This document shows positions 44,283 to 51,581 of a stretch of 64,000 bases of DNA, piece by piece. Each line of letters starts with the position of its first letter. Within the stretch, counting starts at the first letter, position 1. Source of the DNA: JAICLK01 sp963742655 (lineage in GTDB: Bacteria > Patescibacteriota > Saccharimonadia > Saccharimonadales > UBA4665). The stretch spans positions 434,001-498,000 of the forward strand of contig CAVUMM010000005.1 in assembly GCA_963742655.1 (NCBI GenBank), written 5' to 3'. A program made the position numbers and the translations under genes. The notes beneath the pieces were generated by a model. The model was not told where the DNA came from, did not search any database, and saw only the letters and a program-made list of their open reading frames with translations.

Positions 44283-45396
44283 ACGCGACTACTACGAAAT
44301 ACTGGGCGTATCTAAAAGCGCCAGCGCGGACGAAATCAAGAAAGCGTTTCGCCGGTTGGCTATTCAGTATCATCCGGACAAATCCAGCGGCGACGAGGCT
44401 AAATTCAAAGAAGTCAACGAAGCTTACGAAGTGCTGAAAGACGCGAGCAAAAGGCAGCGTTACGACCAGTTCGGGCATGCCGGCGTGGGCGGAAACGGCG
44501 GCGGAACCGGTGGATTTAACGGCTTCGGTGGTTATGGTGGGCAGAGCCAGGAAATGCATTTCGACTTTGGCGACCTGGGACTTGGTGATATTTTCGGCAG
44601 TTTCTTTGGCGGCGGCTTTGGTGGACAACAGGCCGGCGGCCGTCAACAGCGGCGCGGGCGGGATGTCGAAACACGCGTGGATATCAGTTTCGAAGAAGCC
44701 GTGTTCGGCACGGATGTCGAGCTGCATTTGAACATCGAAGATACTTGCGAACACTGCAAAGGCACAACAGTCGAGCCGGGATATGAATTGAAAACGTGCG
44801 ACAATTGCGGCGGCAGCGGCCAGGTCACTAATGTGATGCGTACCATTTTCGGCAATATCCAGCAGGCGGCGCCGTGTCCGAAATGCCGCGGACGCGGAAA
44901 AATCCCGGAAAAAGTTTGTAGCGTCTGCCGCGGCAAAGGCACGCAAGTGCGACCCCAAAGCATTACGTTGAAAGTGCCGGCCGGTATCGACGATGGCGCA
45001 ACGATCCGTCTGCGCGAACATGGCGAGGCCGTGGCAACTGGCCCGAAAGGCGATCTGTACGTCCATGTACGGGTCAAGGCTCACAAACGCTTCACGCGCG
45101 AAGGCGATCTCATCCTCAGCGAAGAGCACGTACCGATGGTCGAAGCTGCGCTCGGCACCGAGATAAACGTTGATACCGTTGACGGTAAAGTCCGTATGAA
45201 AGTCCCTGTCGGCACGCAGAGCGGCACCGATTTCAAATTATCCGGCCATGGCGTGCCCCACTTGCGCAGCACGATGCGCGGCCCGCATATCGTAACCGTC
45301 ATCGTTGATACACCGACTAAACTTACGAAGAACCAGCAGGAATTGCTGCAAGAATTTGCCACCGAAAAAGGCTCCAAACGCAAATTCTGGAGCTAG
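44275..45396 (+). CDS. dnaJ: Chaperone DnaJ
   Basis: From ATG 44275 (AGGAG 9 nt upstream) the product is 373 residues: J domain (1-66, HPD in QYHPDKSSG), a Gly/Phe-rich linker, four zinc repeats CEHCKGTT, CDNCGGSG, CPKCRGRG and CSVCRGKG (about 155-225; the first lacks the final Gly-x-Gly), and the C-terminal substrate domains. DnaJ delivers clients to DnaK and stimulates its ATPase. An upstream in-frame start at 44212 lies inside the cassette gene and is rejected. Confidence 0.97.
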   Translation: MTKRDYYEILGVSKSASADEIKKAFRRLAIQYHPDKSSGDEAKFKEVNEAYEVLKDASKRQRYDQFGHAGVGGNGGGTGGFNGFGGYGGQSQEMHFDFGDLGLGDIFGSFFGGGFGGQQAGGRQQRRGRDVETRVDISFEEAVFGTDVELHLNIEDTCEHCKGTTVEPGYELKTCDNCGGSGQVTNVMRTIFGNIQQAAPCPKCRGRGKIPEKVCSVCRGKGTQVRPQSITLKVPAGIDDGATIRLREHGEAVATGPKGDLYVHVRVKAHKRFTREGDLILSEEHVPMVEAALGTEINVDTVDGKVRMKVPVGTQSGTDFKLSGHGVPHLRSTMRGPHIVTVIVDTPTKLTKNQQELLQEFATEKGSKRKFWS

Positions 45397-45466
45397 CGGA
45401 TCGTTTAAAAAGATGGTTAGCAGTCCGCTGCTGTACAAACCAGGCGTCTTGCACAATAATATGCTT

Positions 45467-45580
45467 ATGCGCAAAAACAAAACACAGGCAGGTTTCATAC
45501 CGATGCTTATCATTCTGTTCCTGATGATTGCCGCTGTTATCGTTTTCGCCTTCATGCGAGTCTTGCATACTGGCCGGTGA
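45467..45580 (+). CDS. Small single-helix membrane protein
   Basis: ATG 45467 lies 6 nt after AATAAT. The 37-residue product has a basic N-terminus (MRKNKTQAGFIP) and one helix (MLIILFLMIAAVIVFAFM) with a short tail. Longer in-frame starts at 45413 and 45305 would add non-hydrophobic residues. Small proteins of this kind are common in reduced genomes, but the function is unknown. Confidence 0.5.
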   Translation: MRKNKTQAGFIPMLIILFLMIAAVIVFAFMRVLHTGR

Positions 45581-45596
45581 TTTCCGCAAGCTCATA

Positions 45597-45612
45597 CTTG
45601 CATTTATGCAAG
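45597..45612 (+). promoter_or_regulatory. Hairpin before the ATP-grasp gene
   Basis: CTTGCAT-TT-ATGCAAG is a perfect 7-bp stem, 20 nt before ATG 45632, with CTCA / TGAG able to extend it. No T run follows, so it is either a regulatory element or a palindromic operator. Confidence 0.4.
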
Positions 45613-45631
45613 AAGCTGAGAAAATTGCGAT

Positions 45632-46912
45632 ATGGTTGTTCCGCCAATACATTATTTGCTGGTTGTCGAGTATTTGTCCGCCAGCGTGATCGCCGGAGTC
45701 GATACATTGCGCAAGAGTGCGGCTTTCCCGACACTGGAGGTTGTATTGTTCACGCATGATCCTGATCGATATGAGCAGATCGTTGATGCTGCAACCGTAC
45801 CGTTGCAGATAGTCGCTTGCAATTTTAGGAATCGAGGCGAGTTAGCCGCTCTCATCGAGCCCTACAAGCGCGGTATTCGCGGCGTGATTTGCCGCGGCGA
45901 CAAGCAGATACAATTTTTGCGCAAAATTGTTCCCGTTTTACCCGCGCAGGTGCCCGCGGCGACGGCAGCTTCATTGAAAGCGGCGACCAACAAGCAGCTG
46001 ATGCGATCCGCCTTTTTGCGCGACTATCCTGAGATTACCCCGCAGTTTGTCGAAGTGCACGACTCTTCCGATAACGCGGTCGAACACGTTGAGTCAAAAC
46101 TGCGGTATCCGGTAATTGTAAAACCGGCCGATTTGGCTTCTAGTTTGCTTATCCAGTCGTGCCATGACCGCGTCCAACTCGAACAAGCCCTGCGCAGCAT
46201 CTTCGGCAGTATAGCGGCAACGTATAAGCGCGAAGATCGTAAAGCAAAACCGCAAGTCATCGTTGAAGAGTATCTGGACGGTGACTTTTATTCCATCGAT
46301 GCCTATGTTTTGGGAGCGGAACAAATATTCTGCTGTCCGCCCGTCGGATATATTCCGGCCAAACAAATTGGCATTGATGATTTTTCGCTGTATAAACGCT
46401 CCACGCCGACAACATTAAATAAACAGGAAACTGCCGATGCCGAAAGTGTCGTACGCAAAGCGATTACTGCGGTCGGTCTAACGCACACTACCGTGCACGC
46501 TGAACTTGTAATGACCCGCCATGGCTGGAAAGTAATCGAGCTTGGGCCTCGATTGGGCCGCTTCCGCAACAAAATGTATGCCTTAAGCTACGGGATCGAC
46601 CACTCGATGAACGATATCAGGTTGCACTTGGGTTTGAAACCTCGTATGCTGCAAGCTTTCAAAAAATACTCGGCGGCATATAGCATTTATCCGAAACAAG
46701 AGGGCGTATTGCGCGCGGTTCACGGTTTAGACTTGTTGCTCAAACGGCCGGAAATCGTGTGGCTGAGGGAATACGCCGAGCCCGGCAGTAAATGTTTATT
46801 CGCTAAAAACGGCGGCCACGCGTTAGTAGAATTCGTAATCGCTACAACAGACAAAGCCCGATTTTTAGCCGTATGCCGGCTGGCCGACCAAGTACACGTT
46901 GCCATTGAATGA
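45632..46912 (+). CDS. ATP-grasp ligase-like protein
   Basis: The 426-residue protein has an N-terminal Rossmann-like lobe and an ATP-grasp core: NKQLMRSAFLRDYPEITPQFVEV, YPVIVKPADLASSLLIQ, VIVEEYLDGDFYSIDAYVL and KVIELGPRLGRFRNKMYALSYGID with the metal-binding Glu. The layout is that of carboxylate-amine ligases, such as peptide or polyglutamate ligases. It lies directly upstream of the RimB-like and RimK genes, so the three probably act together in protein or peptide tailing. No Shine-Dalgarno site is visible at ATG 45632, making this start tentative. Confidence 0.85.
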   Translation: MVVPPIHYLLVVEYLSASVIAGVDTLRKSAAFPTLEVVLFTHDPDRYEQIVDAATVPLQIVACNFRNRGELAALIEPYKRGIRGVICRGDKQIQFLRKIVPVLPAQVPAATAASLKAATNKQLMRSAFLRDYPEITPQFVEVHDSSDNAVEHVESKLRYPVIVKPADLASSLLIQSCHDRVQLEQALRSIFGSIAATYKREDRKAKPQVIVEEYLDGDFYSIDAYVLGAEQIFCCPPVGYIPAKQIGIDDFSLYKRSTPTTLNKQETADAESVVRKAITAVGLTHTTVHAELVMTRHGWKVIELGPRLGRFRNKMYALSYGIDHSMNDIRLHLGLKPRMLQAFKKYSAAYSIYPKQEGVLRAVHGLDLLLKRPEIVWLREYAEPGSKCLFAKNGGHALVEFVIATTDKARFLAVCRLADQVHVAIE

Positions 46913-46941
46913 TTATGGTTAAAATGGTATAATTATATATT

Positions 46942-47439
46942 ATGTCCGGTGGACAAAAAAATGTAATCGGCCGCACGGTACTCGTAGACGTGAGTAGTAT
47001 TTGTTGCGTGCCGGCAAAAACGGATACCGGAGCTGATTTCAGCAGTATTTGGGCTTCCGGCGTCGAGGAAGTCGATGGCAAATTGTATTGTACGTTGTTT
47101 GATACGTCGAGCCCGTACTACACCGGCGAACGATTATCGTTCACACCTGGTTCGTATGTGCGCACGAGGGTCGCTAGTTCCTCCGGCCATCGTCAAGCCC
47201 GGTATGCGGTCGTATTACCGGTGAATGTGGCGGGGCGCAGCCTGGACGCCAGGTTTTCACTGGCAAATCGCAGCACAATGTTGTACCCTATCTTACTCGG
47301 CTGTGATATGCTTGCCGGACGGTTTCTCGTTGATGTCGGCAGTGAAATCCCGCTTGAAATGCGAGAACAGCTAAAGCACGAAAAACGACTGCGTTCGAAG
47401 GAGCTCAAAGCTTTCAAGACCCTGAAAGGAGCGTCGTAA
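46942..47439 (+). CDS. RimB-type ATP-dependent zinc protease / retropepsin-like
   Basis: The 165-residue protein matches the family of PF05618: IGRTVLVDV at the start, the conserved AKTDTGADFSSIWA (Asp-Thr-Gly, an aspartic-protease-like triplet) and NRSTMLYPILLGCDMLAGRFLVDV. RimB trims C-terminal glutamates added by RimK to ribosomal protein S6. TATAAT (46928-46933, extended TGGTATAAT) ends 8 nt before ATG 46942, so it is leaderless. The rimK gene follows with no gap, starting one base after the stop codon. Confidence 0.9.
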   Translation: MSGGQKNVIGRTVLVDVSSICCVPAKTDTGADFSSIWASGVEEVDGKLYCTLFDTSSPYYTGERLSFTPGSYVRTRVASSSGHRQARYAVVLPVNVAGRSLDARFSLANRSTMLYPILLGCDMLAGRFLVDVGSEIPLEMREQLKHEKRLRSKELKAFKTLKGAS

Positions 47440-48342
47440 ATGAAAATCGCTATTTTATCCAAAGGTGCTGCTAACTATTCCACCCAGCGGCTCAAAGAAG
47501 AGGCGCTGGCACGCGGTCATGATGTTCGCGTAGTGAACTACGCCAAGTGTTACGTGACCATGGAAAGCAGCAATCCGGTGGTTCGCTTTAAGGGTGAGGT
47601 AATCAAAGATATTGATGTAGTCATTCCCCGCATAGCCTCCAGCCTGACCATGTATGGCGGCTCGATCGTGCGGCAGTTCGAGATGCAGAACATATTTACT
47701 ACTACCAGTTCAATCGCGTTGGTGCGTTCGCGTGACAAATTGCGCAGTATGCAGCTGCTCGCAAAGGCAGGCGTCGGCATACCCAAAACCGTATTTGCCC
47801 GCGAGACTGCGGACGCAGGGGATGTGCTTGATCAGGTCGGCGGCGCACCGGTCATTATCAAAGTGGCTCGCGGCACGCACGGGCGGGGTGTTGTTTTGGC
47901 CGAGACGCGCAAAGCTGCCGAGGCGGTGATGCAGGCCTTCTACGTGGAGGGTGTGAACTTTTTGGTTCAGGAATTTGTGGCCGAAAGCGCTGGCGAAGAC
48001 ATCCGGGCATTTGTCGTTAATGGCAAAGTGGTCGCCAGCATGTTGCGCCAAAACGTCGATGACGATTTCCGTTCTAATCTTCATCAAGGCGGCGAAGGAA
48101 CCCCGGTGAAATTAACCGAAGAAGAGCGCAAAACTGCACAGAAAGCCGCCAAAGCAATGGGGCTGGCCGTTTGCGGCGTGGATATGATGCGCTCGGCGCG
48201 CGGGCCGCTGGTGCTTGAAGTAAATGCCAGCCCGGGTTTTGCGATTGAAAAAGTTACGGGGCACAACGTGGCTGATAAAATCATTGATTATATTGAACAA
48301 AACGCACAAAGAACAAGACGCAAAGATCGCATAGGCGCATAG
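47440..48342 (+). CDS. rimK: RimK-type alpha-L-glutamate ligase
   Basis: The 300-residue ATP-grasp protein carries RimK features: MKIAILSKGAANYSTQRLKEEALARGHDVRVV, VIPRIASSLTMYGGSIVRQFE, VIIKVARGTHGRGVVLAET, LVQEFVAESAGEDIRAFVV and LVLEVNASPGFAIE with the metal-binding Glu and Asn. RimK adds glutamates to the C-terminus of ribosomal protein S6. AAAGGAG lies 9 nt before the ATG, within the preceding gene. Pairing with RimB suggests a write-and-erase modification, with the upstream ATP-grasp protein of unclear role. Confidence 0.93.
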   Translation: MKIAILSKGAANYSTQRLKEEALARGHDVRVVNYAKCYVTMESSNPVVRFKGEVIKDIDVVIPRIASSLTMYGGSIVRQFEMQNIFTTTSSIALVRSRDKLRSMQLLAKAGVGIPKTVFARETADAGDVLDQVGGAPVIIKVARGTHGRGVVLAETRKAAEAVMQAFYVEGVNFLVQEFVAESAGEDIRAFVVNGKVVASMLRQNVDDDFRSNLHQGGEGTPVKLTEEERKTAQKAAKAMGLAVCGVDMMRSARGPLVLEVNASPGFAIEKVTGHNVADKIIDYIEQNAQRTRRKDRIGA

Positions 48343-48344
48343 CG

Positions 48345-48468
48345 CACGACTTATTCGCGCGGCACATTTTGTCCGAAAAGATGCGCTCCGATGCTCACGT
48401 ACTTTGCAAGTACGTTCCGCTTCGGTGCTCGCTTTTCAAACAAACTGCACTCGCGCGGATAAGTCGTG
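48345..48468. repeat. 124-nt fold-back structure
   Basis: The ends CACGACTTATTCGCGCG (48345-48361) and CGCGCGGATAAGTCGTG (48452-48468) pair over 17 bp with one G-T. Inside, ACGTACTT / AAGTACGT form a terminal hairpin (48397-48415), and further paired segments (GTCCGAAAAG with CTTTTCAAAC) complete a long rod. It lies between rimK and the DUF192 gene with no coding frame. It could be a terminator-like REP element or a stable RNA. Confidence 0.7.
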
Positions 48469-48501
48469 GCTGGTGGCGGCCGGAACTGGTAGAATTGGTG
48501 G

Positions 48502-49002
48502 GTGGGTAATCGAAAAACGACTGCGAAAGTTATCAAAGCGGCAAGGGCAAAGGCGCGGTGGCGGCACGAATTGTTGGCCGCTCTTATTGTCGTTACTTTT
48601 GTTGGCAGCACTTTGGTGGTGGCCGGACTTATATCCGCGCATAATGATTCAACAAAAACGCTATCGGTGGATGGGCAAAAGTATGAGCTTGACGTAGCGG
48701 ATTCACCCAGCGCACTTGAAAAAGGCTTAAGCGATCGCCCCGTGCTGTCGGCAAGTAGCGGAATGCTTTCAATTTTAGGGCACACAGGTTATCAATGTTT
48801 CTGGATGAAGGATATGCACTTTTCGGTCGACATGATCTGGCTTGATGCGAACAAGAAGGTTGTGCATATCGCGCCGGACGTCAGCCCTAACACCTTTCCG
48901 CATCAATTCTGTCCGGGCGTGAAGGCGCAATATGAAATTGAACTGAACGGCGGCGTCGCGACCAGAACGGGCATTCGTGGCGGACAAACGCTCAATTTTT
49001 GA
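48502..49002 (+). CDS. DUF192 domain protein, membrane anchored
   Basis: The 166-residue protein has a basic start, one helix (about 25-47) and an external DUF192 domain: DVADSPSALEKGLSDRPVLSASSGMLSILG, QCFWMKDMHFSVDMIWLD, VHIAPDVSPNTFP and the final AQYEIELNGGVATRTGIRGGQ. DUF192 proteins are small beta barrels of unknown function found outside the cytoplasm. GTG 48502 follows TAGAAT (48490-48495, extended TGGTAGAAT) by 6 nt, the second leaderless GTG. Confidence 0.9.
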   Translation: MGNRKTTAKVIKAARAKARWRHELLAALIVVTFVGSTLVVAGLISAHNDSTKTLSVDGQKYELDVADSPSALEKGLSDRPVLSASSGMLSILGHTGYQCFWMKDMHFSVDMIWLDANKKVVHIAPDVSPNTFPHQFCPGVKAQYEIELNGGVATRTGIRGGQTLNF

Positions 49003-49025
49003 CACGACCGTATATAATTGAGCCT

Positions 49026-49520
49026 ATGCCCCCGCTCGTCGTGCTCGCACTCATGGCCGCCATACCGGTAATTCTGATTTTTGTGTTAAGAATCAATGCC
49101 GCGATCGTTTTTTTGAGCCTCTGCCTGGGAAGTGTTTTGGTGCGATTCGTTAACGGCGACGCGCAATCATTCGTGAATTTAGTTTCCGGTAACAAATCAC
49201 TCAGCGGATATGGTGTGTCGCTCGGGCTTTTGTTGCTGCCGGCGGTACTCACGATGATTATGATGATTGCCACTGTTCGCGGCAAAGTCCGTGTGACAAT
49301 AAATTTACTACCTGCGATAGCAGCTTCATTACTGGCCGTATTGCTTGCGGTTCCGCTAATGTCAGCCGGATTGAAGGGTGCGATCGAACTTACGCCCGTT
49401 TGGCAAGATTTAGTGCGAGCTGAAGTATTAATCGTCGGCGTCGGGTCGTTCATCAGTTTATTATTCTTGTGGTTACAGCGCCCAAAACGCTCGCACGACG
49501 ACAAACATCGCCGCCACTAA
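49026..49520 (+). CDS. Small polytopic membrane protein
   Basis: From ATG 49026 the product is 164 residues with about five hydrophobic segments (MPPLVVLALMAAIPVILIFVL at the start) and a basic end (RPKRSHDDKHRRH). The helix pattern resembles CvpA-type proteins, but I see no diagnostic motif. TATAAT (49013-49018) ends 7 nt before ATG 49026; the earlier start at 48999 lies in the promoter and is rejected. Confidence 0.65.
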   Translation: MPPLVVLALMAAIPVILIFVLRINAAIVFLSLCLGSVLVRFVNGDAQSFVNLVSGNKSLSGYGVSLGLLLLPAVLTMIMMIATVRGKVRVTINLLPAIAASLLAVLLAVPLMSAGLKGAIELTPVWQDLVRAEVLIVGVGSFISLLFLWLQRPKRSHDDKHRRH

Positions 49521-49531
49521 GCCATTACGGA

Positions 49532-49559
49532 TTGACTTTTTCCACAAAATATCGATAAT
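49532..49559 (+). promoter_or_regulatory. Promoter of the leader RNA and tRNA-Lys
   Basis: TTGACT (49532-49537) and GATAAT (49554-49559) are 16 bp apart. Transcription from about 49566 would produce a 206-nt leader followed by the tRNA. Confidence 0.75.
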
Positions 49560-49565
49560 GTAAGG

Positions 49566-49771
49566 AGTTATTTTCCCGTTTGGCTACGTATAGCTTTGCT
49601 TCCATGCAAAGGAAAAGAGCAACCGTTAATCAAAGCCGTTAGGCTTTGCCCAAAACTGCAATCCAAGGAGCCGAAGGCTACTGAATGCAGTTTTGAGAGG
49701 AGAAGCATAGCATTAGGTCGAAGCTTTTGACGTATAGCGTCAAAACGAGACTTATGCGTAGGCTTCGACGA
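49566..49771 (+). ncRNA. Structured RNA directly 5' of tRNA-Lys
   Basis: It ends at the base before tRNA-Lys. Perfect stems: CTTTGC / GCAAAG (near 49594-49610), CAAAGCC / GGCTTTG (49631-49648), CAAAACTGCA / TGCAGTTTTG (49651-49660 with 49686-49695) and TTTTGACG / CGTCAAAA (49725-49732 with 49738-49745). CTACGTAT near the 5' end can pair with ATGCGTAG (49753-49760). It shares GGAAAAGAGC, CCAAGGAGC, TTTTGAGAGGA, GCATAGC, GTCGAAGCTTTTG and GCGTAGG...GACGA with the leader of tRNA(CAT), with compensatory stem changes. No coding frame. I match it to no known RNA family. Confidence 0.75.
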
Positions 49772-49848
49772 GGGCCCATAGCTCAGCAGGTTAGAGCAGC
49801 GGCCTTTTAAGCCGCGTGTCGTGGGTTCGAATCCCACTGGGCCCTCCA
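49772..49848 (+). tRNA. tRNA-Lys (TTT anticodon)
   Basis: Cloverleaf with acceptor GGGCCCA / TGGGCCC, D arm GCTCAGCAGGTTAGAGC, anticodon stem GCGGC / GCCGC around loop CTTTTAA, and T arm GTGGGTTCGAATCCCAC; CCA is encoded (49846-49848). The anticodon is UUU. The 3' end is the start of the 184-bp direct repeat that borders the islet. Confidence 0.97.
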
Positions 49849-50023
49849 ATGAAAATACCTCTGCGTGCCAGGGGTATTTTTATTGGTCGGAACGGTTGAG
49901 TCGAATGCGCCGACGGCGCAGTTCGATAATTTTGCGGTTAGTAAAATTATATGCAGAACCCGACTCGTCCATTATTAAAAATAAAGACGATCCGACGAGA
50001 AGCTATAATCCCACTGGGTCCTC
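49840..50023 (+). repeat. Direct repeat, left copy (att-like)
   Basis: 184 bp, differing from the right copy at 49855 (A against T). It includes the tRNA terminator and a hairpin around CGCCGACGGCG, and ends with a second tRNA 3'-end-like word ATCCCACTGGGTCCTC. Confidence 0.93.
49854..49882 (+). terminator. Terminator of tRNA-Lys
   Basis: Stem AATACCTCTG / CAGGGGTATT (one G-T pair) with loop CGTGC and a T-rich tail, 6 nt after the tRNA CCA. A copy with a weaker base lies in the right repeat. Confidence 0.85.
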
Positions 50024-50040
50024 CATATCGCTTATGTTTA

Positions 50041-50065
50041 AACTCCTCTATACTGAGGAGTTTTT
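50041..50065 (+). terminator. Terminator at the left edge of the islet cargo
   Basis: Perfect stem AACTCCTC / GAGGAGTT, loop TATACT, followed by TTT. It shields the cargo from read-through of the tRNA unit. Confidence 0.85.
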
Positions 50066-50084
50066 CGTTTGTTATTATATAAAA

Positions 50085-50804
50085 ATGAATAAAGTAGAGC
50101 ACAAGGTAACTCATTATTTTCAGCCTACAAACAATAGCTGCGGATATACGGCTTTAGCAATTTTGCTGTCATTTACAGGTATAAAATTAATACCCGAAGA
50201 AGTGTTAGCTAAAGTTCCACAACCAAATGACGAAAAGGGCGAGCCAACAGGTAGCGTGACGTCACAGCTGGCAGCATGGTGCCTTTCGCAAGGCAGGAAA
50301 ATCAAATTTTACACCTTTGATTGTGAAATTATCGATTTAAGCTGGTCGAAATTAAGTAAGTCTGAGCTTATCAATCGGTTGGAAACTGTAAAAGATGTCC
50401 GTGATGTACCGGGCCTGGGTAAACACTGGTCAAGAATTTATGTTGAAGCATATATTGATTTTCTTAAAACCGGTGGTGAGCTTATCATTCAGCCAAATGT
50501 AACAAGTCAGCTACTGTACACACTGCTAGAAAAAGGTCCGGTATATGTGAATGTGTGTGCAAACACAATTAATAATGAGGGCAGGGCAGTATATCCTGAC
50601 CACCAAAAACGCGAGCTCGCATTAAATGACGTAGACGGCAAAGTCAGTACGCACAGCGTAGTTATTTATGGAAATAATGAAAGTGGCGAACTTTTAGTGG
50701 CCGATCCATGGAGAGGCCGTCGTACAATTGATATTGAAACAATGCTCTGCGGGATTAGCACTGCGCAAATCGAGTGTGATAATCAATGTTTTGTTTTGTC
50801 GTAA
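50085..50804 (+). CDS. Papain-like cysteine peptidase (C39-like)
   Basis: From ATG 50085 the product is 239 residues. It has the pattern of C39-like peptidases: QPTNNSCGYTALAILLSF with the catalytic Cys, HSVVIYG with the His, and LLVADPWRG with the Asp. There is no signal peptide or ABC transporter domain, so it acts in the cytoplasm, or is a toxin or defence factor; such genes occur in accessory islands. TATTAT (50073-50078) ends 6 nt before the ATG. The long upstream in-frame extension reads through the tRNA and repeat and is rejected. Confidence 0.75.
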   Translation: MNKVEHKVTHYFQPTNNSCGYTALAILLSFTGIKLIPEEVLAKVPQPNDEKGEPTGSVTSQLAAWCLSQGRKIKFYTFDCEIIDLSWSKLSKSELINRLETVKDVRDVPGLGKHWSRIYVEAYIDFLKTGGELIIQPNVTSQLLYTLLEKGPVYVNVCANTINNEGRAVYPDHQKRELALNDVDGKVSTHSVVIYGNNESGELLVADPWRGRRTIDIETMLCGISTAQIECDNQCFVLS

Positions 50805-50905
50805 AATTTTATTAATAGCTTCGCCGTAGGGTTACACTAGCAAATACGTATATGTTGACGTATTGCATCTCATATCGTACCATTAAAGATACAACGAGGA
50901 ATACA

Positions 50906-51160
50906 ATGAACGTTACAACCATCTCAAAGTTTCGCAAAAACGCTAAGTCTTACTTTGACCAAGTCATTGAAGATAAAGACACTCTCCTTATAACCCGGAG
51001 CGATGGTCAAACGGTAGTAGTTATGACATTAGACGACTATAACTCTAAAGTTGAAACCGATTACTTAAATAGCAGTGACGCAAACAGGAAACACTTGGAA
51101 AAATCAATCGCTCAAGCAAAAGCGGGTAAAGTTGAGGAACATAAACTTATAGAAGATTAG
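50906..51160 (+). CDS. yefM: YefM/Phd family antitoxin
   Basis: From ATG 50906 (CGAGGA 7 nt upstream) the protein has 84 residues: VTTISKFRKNAKSYFDQVIEDKDTLLITRSDGQTVVVMTLDDYNS is the Phd/YefM DNA-binding and dimer fold, and the C-terminal helix carries the toxin-binding part. It neutralises the YoeB toxin encoded 2 nt downstream and represses the operon. Confidence 0.95.
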   Translation: MNVTTISKFRKNAKSYFDQVIEDKDTLLITRSDGQTVVVMTLDDYNSKVETDYLNSSDANRKHLEKSIAQAKAGKVEEHKLIED

Positions 51161-51162
51161 CT

Positions 51163-51426
51163 ATGTCTCAACGAAGCGTCACATTTACACCAGAAGGGTG
51201 GTCGAGCTACGTCTATTGGCATGGGCAGGATAAGAAAACGATAAAAAAAATAAACAAGCTGATTAATGAAACTTGCCGCAATACTTTTGACGGAAGTGGT
51301 AAGCCGGAACCGTTAAAGGAAAATTATACCGGATATTGGTCTAGGCGAATCGACAAACAAAACAGACTAATATATTCAGTGGCAGAAAATAGTATCACTG
51401 TTATATCTTGTAGATTTCATTATTGA
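51163..51426 (+). CDS. yoeB: YoeB-type mRNA interferase toxin
   Basis: The 87-residue protein matches YoeB along its whole length: FTPEGWSSYVYWHGQDKKTIKKINKLINE, GSGKPEPLKENYTGYWSRRIDKQNRLIY and ISCRFHY at the C-terminus, where Glu (here KPEP), Arg and the terminal His-Tyr form the ribosome-dependent nuclease site. All are present, so the toxin should be active. Its start follows the antitoxin stop by 2 nt. Confidence 0.95.
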   Translation: MSQRSVTFTPEGWSSYVYWHGQDKKTIKKINKLINETCRNTFDGSGKPEPLKENYTGYWSRRIDKQNRLIYSVAENSITVISCRFHY

Positions 51427-51581
51427 GATGGTAGCGAAATAATAAATATTTCGCTTTTAGCTTTAAGTCTGGTTGCAATAGCGTCGCAGTAGGCTCTCCA
51501 AGCATAAGCGTTTTTACCCCTGGTGTTAATTACTTTTTGATATAATTATTCAATGGAAATAGAATTTTCCAAACATGCCTT

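Noticed and set aside
49566..49771. T-box riboswitch or RNase P RNA
   Set aside because: No T-box sequence or RNase P conserved core was found; and T-boxes control synthetase genes, not tRNAs.
49821..50084. Long N-terminal extension of the peptidase frame
   Set aside because: It reads through the tRNA, terminator and direct repeat; ATG 50085 has its own -10 box 6 nt upstream.
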